From JAXLVB01 sp046329195 (lineage in GTDB: Bacteria > Bacteroidota > Bacteroidia > Cytophagales > Spirosomataceae), in the NCBI GenBank assembly GCA_046329195.1, contig JAXLVB010000001.1, positions 1,860,001 to 1,924,000 on the forward strand: DNA of 64,000 nucleotides, given 5' to 3'. A program made the position numbers and the translations under genes. Shown here piece after piece: positions 9,977 to 18,387 of this stretch. The notes under the pieces are model-generated. The model was not told the origin of the DNA and ran no database searches. It worked only from the letters and a program-made list of their open reading frames with translations. Position 1 is the first letter of the stretch. Every line of letters starts with the position of its first letter.

Positions 9977-10705
9977 ATGACTCGATTAGGACGATATTTT
10001 ATTTTTTTAGGGGCCATGTTTCGTAACCGTGAAAAGTTTGCGGTTTATATGAAGCAAGTAATAGAAGAATGTATTTTGATAGGTACCGACTCGGTATTCA
10101 TCGTAGCCATCGTCTCTACTTTTATTGGTGCTGTGACGTGCGTTCAAACGGCCTATAACTTAGTAAGTCCCTTGATTCCGAATTACGTTATCAGCTTGAT
10201 TGTGAGAGATATGACGCTACTTGAAATCGCCCCTACCATTACGTGTGTGGTGCTTTCGGGAAAGGTTGGTTCTAACATTGCCGGCACGCTGGGCACGATG
10301 CGAGTAACTGAGCAGATTGACGCCATCGAAGTGATGGGGATTAATTCTACTTCGTATTTGGTATTGCCCAAGATTTTAGCCTCCATGATTACCTTCCCGA
10401 TGCTTGTCATTTTAGCTGCTTTTTTAGGTATTTGGGGGGGGTATGTAGCCGGAACGCTAACAGGAGTGATTACACCCGAAGACTACATTTATGGCATTCG
10501 GTCTGATTTTATTCCCTATAACGTACCCTTTGCCCTGATTAAGTCGGTTGTTTTTGCCTTTTTGATTTCTTCGATTTCGTCCTTTCAGGGGTATTACACT
10601 CATGGCGGTGCGCTCGAAGTCGGCAAGGCTAGTACTTCAGCCGTTACCAATAGCTGTATTTCGGTGTTGGTAGCCGACTATCTGTTGGCACAATTGCTTT
10701 TGTAG
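9977..10705 (+). CDS. mlaE: MlaE-family lipid ABC transporter permease
   Basis: A 242-residue inner-membrane permease of the phospholipid/MCE-linked ABC importers. The family core is clear: FIGAVTCVQTAYNL, a long region around LLEIAPTITCVVLSGKVGSNIAGTLGTMRVTEQIDAIEVMG (conserved EIGTMRVTEQIDAL-type coupling helix), and FQGYYTHGGALEVGKASTSAVTNSC near the C-terminus. The partner ATPase (MlaF) usually follows directly in Bacteroidota, but here uridine kinase comes next, so the ATPase must be encoded elsewhere. A canonical promoter lies upstream. Confidence 0.9.
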   Translation: MTRLGRYFIFLGAMFRNREKFAVYMKQVIEECILIGTDSVFIVAIVSTFIGAVTCVQTAYNLVSPLIPNYVISLIVRDMTLLEIAPTITCVVLSGKVGSNIAGTLGTMRVTEQIDAIEVMGINSTSYLVLPKILASMITFPMLVILAAFLGIWGGYVAGTLTGVITPEDYIYGIRSDFIPYNVPFALIKSVVFAFLISSISSFQGYYTHGGALEVGKASTSAVTNSCISVLVADYLLAQLLL

Positions 10706-10836
10706 CTCAGTTGAGTAATTCAGACTTGAGTATCTCCCTGATAGAATGCTGGGCATTTCTAGTAGCCTATTGGTGGGATATTAGTTAGGTTGTTCAGAAT
10801 AAGATAAACACAAACACCCTTATTTATTTTAAAACT

Positions 10837-11463
10837 ATGCTTAGGCCATACATTGTAGGCATTACAGGTGGTAGCGCATCGGGCAAAACTCATTTTTTGA
10901 ATAGTTTATTGTCGGCATTTACCGAAGATGAAATCACCCTTATTTCACAGGATAATTATTACAGAAATCGGAACGAAGTACCTGTGGATAAGAACGGAAT
11001 CAAAAACTTTGACGTTCCTGAATCCATCAATTTTCAGTTGTATGCTCACCATATTCACGAACTCCGCATGGGCAACGAAATCCATGTCAAAGAATACACC
11101 TTCAATAATCCGAATGCCGAGCCTCGAATGCTCACCTTTAAGCCCACACCTATCATTGTGGTAGAAGGAATTTTTGTGTTTTATGTGGAGGAAATCGCTC
11201 GCTTACTCGACCTGAAGGTCTTTATTGATGCTAAAAATAAAATAAAGCTCAACCGTCGCATCAAACGAGATGCCGATGAGCGGGGCTATGACCTAACCGA
11301 CGTGTTGTATCGCTGGGAAAACCACGTACAGCCTACCTATCGGCGCTTTATCAAGCCCTTCAAAGCCTATGCTGATATTGTGATTCCGAACAACCAACAT
11401 TACGAAAAAGGTTTACAGGTGCTCATTGCTTATCTGAAGACGAAATTTCCAGCCCAACAATAG
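10837..11463 (+). CDS. udk: Uridine kinase
   Basis: A 208-residue kinase that phosphorylates uridine/cytidine to UMP/CMP in pyrimidine salvage. The P-loop GGSASGKT is at residues 10-17, followed by LISQDNYYRN, the FDVPESINFQL substrate segment, VVEGIFVF, and the lid motif IKRDADERGYDLTDVLYRWE. Length fits the family. It lies 131 bases after mlaE on the same strand and converges with add. Confidence 0.92.
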   Translation: MLRPYIVGITGGSASGKTHFLNSLLSAFTEDEITLISQDNYYRNRNEVPVDKNGIKNFDVPESINFQLYAHHIHELRMGNEIHVKEYTFNNPNAEPRMLTFKPTPIIVVEGIFVFYVEEIARLLDLKVFIDAKNKIKLNRRIKRDADERGYDLTDVLYRWENHVQPTYRRFIKPFKAYADIVIPNNQHYEKGLQVLIAYLKTKFPAQQ

Positions 11464-11477
11464 ACAAGCCACCCATT

Positions 11478-12476
11478 TTACTCCTGCCGAAACCCTTCTA
11501 TTAATCGTTGACGGAGGGTTTCTTTGGTAGCATCCGATGCAAAAGCATGAGTAATGGCTTCGAGATTACAGTGCAAAAAATGTGCCTTTTGCCAATGAAA
11601 AACCTGCTGCAAGAGCTGGTATTCGCTAGTTAGGGTTACATCCGAAATCGTGCGAGCATCGGTATTGATGCTCATCGAAATGCCAGCTTCAAATAGTTGA
11701 TTAGCAGGGTGTTGCTTGATGGACTCCACCACATTAGTCTGGACGTTGCTGGTAGGGCAAACCTCCAAGTGAATCGCTTGTTTTTTCAAGAAAGCAAGGA
11801 GTTGTGGGTCTTCGATGCTTCGCACGCCATGCCCAATGCGAGAAGGGCAAAAGTGTTCGAGGGTTTCCCAAACACTTTGGGCACCTTTGGCTTCGCCTGC
11901 ATGAGCCGTACAGGGGATTTGCTGAGCCTTGGCGTACTCAAAAGCCTTAATGTGGGCGGTAATCGGAAAACCCGCCTCGTCGGCAGCGATGTCAAAACCC
12001 ACTACGCAGCTGCCTCTGAACTGTTCCACCAGTTGTATAGTTTCCATACTTTGGGCTTCGTTGTAATGGCGTAAGGTGCAGAGAATAATCCCCGCCTTGA
12101 TGCCTGTTTGGGCAATGCCTTCTTCTACCGCCTCGTTCACGATACGTACTACTTCACTCGCCGAAAGCCCTTGATAGGTGTGTTGTAATGGCGCAAAACG
12201 GATTTCGGCATAAATTACATGGTCGGCTTTGAGTTGTTTGAACAAATCTAACGTGACTAAGCGCAACTGGTGGGGCGTTTGCATTAGCTCAAACCCCTTG
12301 ATGGCTCGGCTGATGTAATCGGCCAAATCGGTGCATTTGGGCGGCGCCACAAACGAGGCTCGGTACTCGTCGTACGAAGTAGTGGGGCTCAATTGTTGTA
12401 CCACTTCAAAACTCAACGAACAGTCGAGGTGTAAGTGGAGTTCTATTTTGGGTAATTGGTTGAAATCCAGTGGCAT
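11478..12476 (-). CDS. add: Adenosine deaminase
   Basis: A 332-residue amidohydrolase-fold enzyme that converts adenosine to inosine. Zinc ligands appear in KIELHLHLDCSL (HxH) and TAHAGEAKG, and in SINTDARTISDVTLTSEY near the C-terminus; the catalytic Glu is in HAGE and IGHGVRS is conserved. It lies 21 bases after the nucleoside hydrolase on the same strand, so the pair would turn adenosine into inosine and then hypoxanthine plus ribose. Confidence 0.92.
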   Translation of the reverse strand: MPLDFNQLPKIELHLHLDCSLSFEVVQQLSPTTSYDEYRASFVAPPKCTDLADYISRAIKGFELMQTPHQLRLVTLDLFKQLKADHVIYAEIRFAPLQHTYQGLSASEVVRIVNEAVEEGIAQTGIKAGIILCTLRHYNEAQSMETIQLVEQFRGSCVVGFDIAADEAGFPITAHIKAFEYAKAQQIPCTAHAGEAKGAQSVWETLEHFCPSRIGHGVRSIEDPQLLAFLKKQAIHLEVCPTSNVQTNVVESIKQHPANQLFEAGISMSINTDARTISDVTLTSEYQLLQQVFHWQKAHFLHCNLEAITHAFASDATKETLRQRLIEGFRQE

Positions 12477-12497
12477 TGGTGGAGTAGAGGGTTAAGG

Positions 12498-13424
12498 CTA
12501 ACGGAGGGCTTTGTGTAGCATAGCCAAGAATTTTTCTCTGGAGGCTTCGAGTACCACTTCGGTAGTAGGTTTGTCGTGTACAAGGCCGTTATGATCTACC
12601 ACGGTTTGACCACGAGTGCTGCCATCGCCCAAAATAACTTCTACATTAGCATTTTTGGTAACAGTAGCGATAGAAGGATCTAGTGCAATGGCCATGGCGA
12701 TGGGGTCGGGCAAATCAAAGCCTGGTAGCTTAGAGGTCTTGGTCGCAAACTCATACAAGGTCTGTTGGATGTCCACCGAAAAATGAGCCAAGGGCGTGTC
12801 AATCGCTCGGAGTTCTGCCACATCCGAATCATCAAAAAAAGCATGATTGCGAGAAATATCCCAGCCCACCATGCGCAGATTCATCCCTGACGAGAAAACG
12901 ATTTGGGCAGCTTCGGGGTCCACCCAGATATTAAATTCCGAGACAGGGGTTATGTTGCCGTGCCCAGTACCGATTCCCCCCATAATGGTGCATTGCTTGA
13001 TTTTTAGGGCAATAGCCGGTTCTTTGAGTAAGGCAATTGCCAGATTGGTCAATGGGCCTAGCGTAACGATTTCGAGTTCGTAAGGGTGTGCCTCAATGGT
13101 ATTGATAATCACATCAATAGCGTTGCCAGGGTGAGGGAGTCTATCTCGAAGTGGCAAACCGATGTCGCCCATACCATCTTGACCATGTACAAATTGGGCC
13201 GTTTGCAAAGGACGAAGCAAGGGCTTGGCAGCACCTTGATAAACAGGAATGTGTTTCTGGCAAAGTTCGAGGGTATAAAGTGCATTTTGCACACCATACG
13301 CTACTGGAACATTGCCTGCTACTACGGTGATGGCCTCAATCTGAATGTCGGGTTGACGAGCCGCTATGATGAGGGCAATGGCGTCGTCTGAGGCGGTGTC
13401 GGTGTCAATCAGTAGGTAGCGCAT
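12498..13424 (-). CDS. Inosine/uridine-preferring nucleoside hydrolase
   Basis: A 308-residue ribohydrolase that splits the N-glycosidic bond of ribonucleosides. The N-terminal calcium-binding cluster DTDTASDDAIA is at residues 7-17, and the family segments VYQGAAKPLLRP, IVTLGPLTNLAIAL, IMGGIGTGHGNITPVSEFN(IW) and PDPIAMAIALDP are all present. It is the first gene of an operon with adenosine deaminase. Its start codon abuts the open frame of the divergent Crp-like gene. Confidence 0.92.
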   Translation of the reverse strand: MRYLLIDTDTASDDAIALIIAARQPDIQIEAITVVAGNVPVAYGVQNALYTLELCQKHIPVYQGAAKPLLRPLQTAQFVHGQDGMGDIGLPLRDRLPHPGNAIDVIINTIEAHPYELEIVTLGPLTNLAIALLKEPAIALKIKQCTIMGGIGTGHGNITPVSEFNIWVDPEAAQIVFSSGMNLRMVGWDISRNHAFFDDSDVAELRAIDTPLAHFSVDIQQTLYEFATKTSKLPGFDLPDPIAMAIALDPSIATVTKNANVEVILGDGSTRGQTVVDHNGLVHDKPTTEVVLEASREKFLAMLHKALR

Positions 13425-13494
13425 GGGTATTTGTGTATTTTTGGCAAATGTAATTGCTTTTTACCCTCAAAACAGGACAAATGTCCCGCAGGTC

Positions 13495-14061
13495 GTGATT
13501 CTTACCAATCTGGATTTACTACACTGTATCGAAGCACTGACCCTACCGAGCAATCCTTCTATTGCGTTACGGAAAGTGAAGGCGGGGGCGTTGCTAGTTC
13601 AACAGCACGACACTCTCCATGCTGTGTACATTATCAAGACAGGTATAGCCAAGTGCTATATTCAAGAAGCCAATGGCAAAAACTATATTTTGGAGTTTTT
13701 GGGGGCAGGCGAAATCATTGGCGAAGTAGAACTCATCGGTCAAACGCCTACCTTGAGTACGATTGCAGCCCTTACTGACCTAACGGTTTATAAGCTGCAA
13801 GCGGCGTATTTTGGCGAATTGTTAGAACGAAATGTAGAAGTGAACAGCTTGGTAATGAGGGAGTTAGTGCGGAGGCTCAGCCAAACGGCCTTGCGTGCTT
13901 CTTTGCAACAAACGCATCCGCTTGAGCATACTGTTGCCAAACTGGTAAAGCTCTTGGCCGAGCAGCATTTACCCTTGTCAAAAAATGACCTTGCCGACTA
14001 CTTGGGTATCACGGTACGTAGCCTCAATCGTACCTTAAAAGAAATGGGAATCAACCTGTGA
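13495..14061 (+). CDS. Crp/Fnr-family transcriptional regulator
   Basis: About 188 residues: a cyclic-nucleotide-binding beta-barrel (LRKVKAGALLVQQHDTLHAVYIIKTG, FLGAGEIIGEVELIG) followed by a short winged helix (LSKNDLADYLGITVRSLNRTLKEMGI). The frame is open back to an ATG at 13423, but that codon overlaps the start of the divergent nucleoside hydrolase and leaves no promoter room; the GTG at 13495 gives the usual short N-terminus of this family (ILTNLDLLHCIEALTLP), so I chose it. The effector is unknown; the FGEL/E residues that bind cAMP are only partly kept. Its position suggests control of the divergent purine salvage operon. Confidence 0.8.
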   Translation: MILTNLDLLHCIEALTLPSNPSIALRKVKAGALLVQQHDTLHAVYIIKTGIAKCYIQEANGKNYILEFLGAGEIIGEVELIGQTPTLSTIAALTDLTVYKLQAAYFGELLERNVEVNSLVMRELVRRLSQTALRASLQQTHPLEHTVAKLVKLLAEQHLPLSKNDLADYLGITVRSLNRTLKEMGINL

Positions 14062-14085
14062 TGATTCCCAGTTCCGCTAGTTAGT

Positions 14086-15669
14086 TTATTTCAAATGGTC
14101 CAGATTGTAATGAAGCCCTACGTTCTCACGGCGAGCCATTGCCATTTTGATAATCAAGTACGAAACATTAATCATGTTGCGTAGCTCACAGATAGGCACC
14201 GATACTTTTGATTCTCGGTAGAGCTGTTCGTGTTCTTTATAGAGTAACTCAAGGCGGTCGTGCGCTCGTTGCATCCGTCGGTTGGTGCGTACAATACCCA
14301 CATAATTACTCATAATACTCTCTAACTCACGGTGCATTTCGGTGACCAACACTTGTTCTTCGGGGTGAGTGGTGCCTGAGTCGTCCCATTCGGGTACGTT
14401 GTCTGGCACGTGAGCTTGGCCGATGTTTTCGACGGTATTCAAGAACGCTCGATGTGCAAAGACTACGGCTTCTAATAGCGAATTAGAGGCTAAACGATTG
14501 GCTCCGTGCAAGCCAGTGCAACTACATTCGCCAGATGCGTACAAGAACTGGATGTTGGTTTGCCCCCACTCGTTTACTCGCACACCACCACACATATAGT
14601 GTTGCGCTGGCACAACAGGAATCATGTCTTTGCGAATATCAATCCCCAGATTATCAAGGCAATACTTGGTGATATTTGGAAAATGTTCGATAAACTTATC
14701 GTAGTCGCAGTGGCGCACGTCCAGATACACGTTAGGCACCCCGTTGATTTTCATTTCGGAGTCAATCGCTCTGGCTACAATATCACGAGGTGCCAGCGAG
14801 AGGCGCTCGTCGTACTTTTCCATGAAAGTGCTGCCGTCTTTGTTTTTCAGAATGCCTCCAAAGCCTCTTACGGCTTCCGAAATCAGAAACGAAGGCTTTT
14901 TGCCCGGTTGGTACAGTGCCGTTGGGTGAAACTGGATAAACTCCATGTTGTCGCAAACGCCTTTGGCTCGGTAGGCCATCGCAATGCCGTCGCCAGTTGC
15001 CACCAGTGGGTTGGTAGTGCTTTGATAAATTTGTCCCACACCACCTGTAGCCAACATGGTGGTTTTGGCCAAAAACCGCTCCACTTTCCCAGTCTGACGG
15101 TTGAGTACGTAAGCTCCAAAACACTTGATGTCTTCTCGGTGGCGGTACACGGTCTCGCCCAAATGGTGTTGGGTAATGAGGTCAACGGCAAAGTAGTGCG
15201 TAAAAATCGTAATGCTGGCGTGGCGTTTTACTTCGTCAAGCAGTGCCCGTTCGATTTCGGCACCAGTTATGTCTTTGAAGTGCAAAATCCGATGGTCAGA
15301 ATGGCCACCTTCTTTGGCAAGGTCATAGTCGCCGTCGGCTTCTCGGTCAAAACGAGTACCGTAATCAATGAGTTCTTGGATGCGTTCGGGCGCTTCGGTA
15401 ACCACAATTTCCACAATGTGTCGTTTGTTGATGCCATTGCCAGCATCCATGGTGTCTTCAATGTGTTTCTCGAAGGTGTCGTCTTTACTCCACACGGCAG
15501 CAATGCCACCCTGCGCATACTTTGTATTCGTTTCGTCGGCTTGTACTTTGGTAATAACCGCTATGGAAACGGCTTCGTTGCGGGTATCAAAATGCCTTGC
15601 CAACTTAACGGCGTAGCTCAGCCCTGCAATACCAGAGCCGATTACTAAAAAATCATATTGATTAGCCAT
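14086..15669 (-). CDS. nadB: L-aspartate oxidase
   Basis: A 527-residue FAD flavoprotein, the first step of de novo NAD synthesis (aspartate to iminoaspartate). The FAD motif IGSGIAGLSYAVKLA is at the N-terminus; the TKYAQGGIAAV segment, the GGVGQIYQSTTNP loop, FIQFHPTAL, and the catalytic YMCGGVRVN and ASGECSCTGLHGANRLASNSLLE segments follow. The C-terminal helical domain carries the MRxV/GIVRTNRRM stretch. It lies on the same strand as nadA but separated from it by a convergent small gene and a repeat. Confidence 0.95.
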   Translation of the reverse strand: MANQYDFLVIGSGIAGLSYAVKLARHFDTRNEAVSIAVITKVQADETNTKYAQGGIAAVWSKDDTFEKHIEDTMDAGNGINKRHIVEIVVTEAPERIQELIDYGTRFDREADGDYDLAKEGGHSDHRILHFKDITGAEIERALLDEVKRHASITIFTHYFAVDLITQHHLGETVYRHREDIKCFGAYVLNRQTGKVERFLAKTTMLATGGVGQIYQSTTNPLVATGDGIAMAYRAKGVCDNMEFIQFHPTALYQPGKKPSFLISEAVRGFGGILKNKDGSTFMEKYDERLSLAPRDIVARAIDSEMKINGVPNVYLDVRHCDYDKFIEHFPNITKYCLDNLGIDIRKDMIPVVPAQHYMCGGVRVNEWGQTNIQFLYASGECSCTGLHGANRLASNSLLEAVVFAHRAFLNTVENIGQAHVPDNVPEWDDSGTTHPEEQVLVTEMHRELESIMSNYVGIVRTNRRMQRAHDRLELLYKEHEQLYRESKVSVPICELRNMINVSYLIIKMAMARRENVGLHYNLDHLK

Positions 15670-15920
15670 GATGTATCACAAAAAATGATAACGCTTTTAC
15701 AATGTACAGGGATGGTGTTTTTGGTTAATTATTTGATTATTAGTTGTTTACTGATTTGTAATCGCCAGCAACTGACCACCAAGCCCAGCCCCGAGGCGGC
15801 AAATTACGGAATATCCCTATTTGTTGTTCAATGACATAAGTTATTTGTTCGCAAAATAGACATCGTCGGTAATTGGCCTATTTTATTCGTACTTTTGCGG
15901 TGCTAACGATACCCTACCCG

Positions 15921-16295
15921 ATGGAAAGCTCGCCTAACGAACTCAATACAGAGAGTCTTCAAAACTACCTCAATACGCCCGAACTCCTGCGAGATTTGTT
16001 GGAGCAATTGGTCAAAGATTTTAAGATGGCCAACCTGACGCTTTCGTTAGACCTGAGTATGGCGTATTCGTTTGACCAACTGCAAGCTAAGGTAGAGGAA
16101 ACACTTCGGCAGCAAGCTACTACGCCTCGTTCGGTTCAAGCCGTATTATATCGGGTGGATTTATCGGAAGGGCAGCTCAAAAAAAGATTGAATAGTGATG
16201 CCAAAATGACTCAATTGGCTGAACTCATCATCAAGCGAGAACTCCAGAAAGTGGTGATTCGGCATTGGTACCGAAAAGTGGATGGGGGTGTATAA
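15921..16295 (+). CDS. Small conserved-looking hypothetical protein, 124 residues
   Basis: I do not recognise the family. The start is taken at the ATG at 15921 rather than an upstream one at 15873, because a -7-like TACTTTTG box lies at 15890-15897 and would otherwise be inside the gene. The protein is acidic at the N-terminus (MESSPNELNTESLQNYL), soluble, mostly helical, and has no signal or membrane segment; the C-terminus is basic (IIKRELQKVVIRHWYRK). It sits between nadB and nadA on the opposite strand. Confidence 0.6.
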   Translation: MESSPNELNTESLQNYLNTPELLRDLLEQLVKDFKMANLTLSLDLSMAYSFDQLQAKVEETLRQQATTPRSVQAVLYRVDLSEGQLKKRLNSDAKMTQLAELIIKRELQKVVIRHWYRKVDGGV

Positions 16296-16315
16296 ACTTA
16301 AAAAGACGGTGGTTG

Positions 16316-16620
16316 CCACCGCTGTCAGGGTGCGGTGTAATACGATTGGTCAAATCGTGAAATCAAGAAGGTTATTGGCTTCCACCGCTGTCAGGGTCGT
16401 TGACCGCTGACAGGGTGGGAGGTAACAGGATTGGGTAAATCGTGAAATCAAGAAGGTTATTGGCTTCCACCGCTGTCAGGGTCGTTGACCGCTGACAGGG
16501 TGCGATGTAATACGATTGGTCAAATCGTGAAATCAAGAAGATTATTGGCTTCCACCGCTGTCAGGGTTATTGACCGCTGACAGGGTGGGATGTAATACGA
16601 TTGGTCAAATCGTGAAATCA
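16316..16620. repeat. Tandem 85-bp repeat with an internal hairpin
   Basis: About 3.7 copies in tandem: 16316-16381 (66 bp, lacking one 19-bp segment), 16382-16466, 16467-16551 and 16552-16620 (truncated). Each full unit contains CTGTCAGGGT, a 5-base loop and ACCGCTGACAG, which fold into a bulged hairpin, followed by a shared spacer with ATTGGTCAAATCGTGAAATC. The array ends four bases before the nadA stop codon. The same CTGTCAG/CTGACAG hairpin recurs at 29917-29995 and 35870-35901, so this is an intergenic dispersed repeat family that has been tandemly amplified here. Copies differ by a few bases. Confidence 0.9.
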
Positions 16621-16624
16621 GCGA

Positions 16625-17677
16625 TTACAAATTCTTGCTGAGTTCGAGCATGGCCATGACCGACTGATAGGCTTTCTGGCGAACATCTTCTGGCACGATG
16701 ATTTCGGGCTGCTCGTAATACATACAGTTATACAGCTTTTCGAGCGTGTTCATCTTCATGTAAGGGCATTCTGAACAGGCACAGGTGTTGTTTTCGTTGG
16801 CAGGAGCAGGAATAATCTTCTTATCGGGTACAGCCAACTTCATTTTGTGCATAATACCTGCCTCGGTAGCCACAATAAACTCTTGATATTCAGAAGTTTG
16901 TACAAATTTTAGTAAGCCTGTGGTAGAGCCTACATAGTCAGCTTGGAGTAGGATGTCTTCTTTGCACTCAGGGTGTGCAATGAGCAGCGCCTGTGGGTGT
17001 TCTTCTCGGAGTTTTCGGAGTTTTTCTCTCGAAATGTCAATGTGCACAATGCAGGCACCGTCCCACAAGATGAGGTCACGTCCTGTCTTTTTAGCCACGT
17101 AACGACCCAAATTGGCATCGGGTGCAAAAATGATTTGACGGTCTTTCGGAATGCTTTCTACAATCTTCAACGCATTTGACGACGTACACACAATATCGGT
17201 CAAGGCTTTGATTTCGGCGGAGCAGTTGATGTAACTTACCACCAAGGCATCAGGGTATTGTGCCTTAAAAGCCGCAAACTTATCGGCAGGAGCCGAGTCG
17301 GCCAGTGAACAACCAGCGTTAAAATCGGGGATAACGACTTTTTTCTGAGGGCTCAGGATTTTGGCCGTTTCGCCCATGAAGTGTACCCCACAAAACACAA
17401 TCATGTCGGCATCCGTAGAGGCGGCTTGCTGTGATAGCCCGAGGCTATCACCCACAAAATCAGCCAAGTCTTGAATATCGCCGTCCACGTAGTAGTGAGC
17501 CAAAATCACGGCATTTTTTTCTTTTTTAAGCCGTAGAATCTCGGCCTTGAGGTCTAAATGTTTAGGAATAGAACGGCTTACGTAGCCGATGCGTTTTACT
17601 TCTTCCTCTATCGTCATGGGTTGCATACTACCTTCAATTTGGGGATGATGATAGTTTAGACTATCAATTTGCCACAA
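16625..17677 (-). CDS. nadA: Quinolinate synthase
   Basis: A 350-residue [4Fe-4S] enzyme that condenses iminoaspartate with dihydroxyacetone phosphate to quinolinate. Diagnostic stretches are AVILAHYYVDGDIQDLADFVGDSL, VFCGVHFMGETAKIL, SYINCSAEIKALTDIVCTSSNA, FAPDANLGRYVA, AHPECKEDI and the cluster cysteines around ENNTCACSECPYMKMNTLEKL. ATGs at 17677, 17626 and 17617 are all possible; the latter two (MQPMTIEEEVKRIG) remove an unusual N-terminal stretch. It lies 27 bases after the response-regulator gene, so the two may be co-transcribed. Confidence 0.95.
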   Translation of the reverse strand: MWQIDSLNYHHPQIEGSMQPMTIEEEVKRIGYVSRSIPKHLDLKAEILRLKKEKNAVILAHYYVDGDIQDLADFVGDSLGLSQQAASTDADMIVFCGVHFMGETAKILSPQKKVVIPDFNAGCSLADSAPADKFAAFKAQYPDALVVSYINCSAEIKALTDIVCTSSNALKIVESIPKDRQIIFAPDANLGRYVAKKTGRDLILWDGACIVHIDISREKLRKLREEHPQALLIAHPECKEDILLQADYVGSTTGLLKFVQTSEYQEFIVATEAGIMHKMKLAVPDKKIIPAPANENNTCACSECPYMKMNTLEKLYNCMYYEQPEIIVPEDVRQKAYQSVMAMLELSKNL

Positions 17678-17704
17678 TGATACGCAATCGTTGACAATTT
17701 CTCT

Positions 17705-18334
17705 TTACGCCAAGCCATGCTCAAGGGCAAATTTTACCAAATCGGCTGGTTTGTTAATACCCAGTTTGAGGTTGATGTTGTTGCGGTGGGTTTTGACAGT
17801 GGCTACACTTAAAAACAGTTTCTCGGCGATTTCTTCGTTCGTGAAACTCTTGCCAATCAGTGCAATAATTTCGATTTCTCGCTTGGTAAGCTGAAACTGC
17901 TTCATAAAAAAATCATCGCCATGCTGATTGGGGTTGGTGGACTTATTGAGCTTAGCATCGTAGTATTTTTGACCCGACACAACGGTCTGAATCGCCTCAA
18001 TCACCTCGTCAACGCCAGAGTTTTTGAGTACGTAGCCTTGCACCCCCATTTTTTGGCAATCTTCCACAAACTTGCGGTCGTTGTACATGGTCAAGATGAT
18101 GATTTTTACCATCGGAAAACTTTTGGTGAGTTGCATGGCTACTTCTAAGCCATTAAGATGAGGCATATTGATGTCGAGCAAGATGACATCGGGCGCTAAA
18201 CGATGTACAGCATCCAGCACGTCTTTACCACTAAAAACCTGGCCTACTACTTGCAAGTCGGGTTCGGGCGAGAGCATCATTTTCATGCCATCGTTAAAAA
18301 GCTGGTGGTCGTCGGCGATTAAGATTTTAGTCAT
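17705..18334 (-). CDS. NarL/FixJ-type response regulator
   Basis: A 209-residue two-domain regulator. The receiver domain has the acidic pocket (ADDH), the phospho-acceptor Asp54 in VILLDINMP, and the conserved Thr/Lys (ILTMYND, GYVLKNSG). The C-terminal LuxR helix-turn-helix reads LTKREIEIIALIGKSFTNEEIAEKLFLSVATVKTHRNNI. The 7TM-DISM sensor gene lies directly upstream on the same strand, about 50 bases away, but that sensor has lost its phosphorylatable histidine, so the phosphate donor of this regulator is uncertain. Confidence 0.92.
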   Translation of the reverse strand: MTKILIADDHQLFNDGMKMMLSPEPDLQVVGQVFSGKDVLDAVHRLAPDVILLDINMPHLNGLEVAMQLTKSFPMVKIIILTMYNDRKFVEDCQKMGVQGYVLKNSGVDEVIEAIQTVVSGQKYYDAKLNKSTNPNQHGDDFFMKQFQLTKREIEIIALIGKSFTNEEIAEKLFLSVATVKTHRNNINLKLGINKPADLVKFALEHGLA

Positions 18335-18387
18335 GGCTGTTAATGGGTTTGGGTATAAAAGGAGGTTGAGGCTAAATCAATTGGGGT

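Noticed and set aside
14506..15648. A 380-codon open frame on the + strand opposite nadB
   Set aside because: It lies wholly within a well-conserved nadB on the other strand, has no recognisable domain and is explained as a codon-usage shadow.
16316..16620. CRISPR array in the 85-bp repeats
   Set aside because: The whole unit repeats, with no unique spacers, and no cas genes are near.
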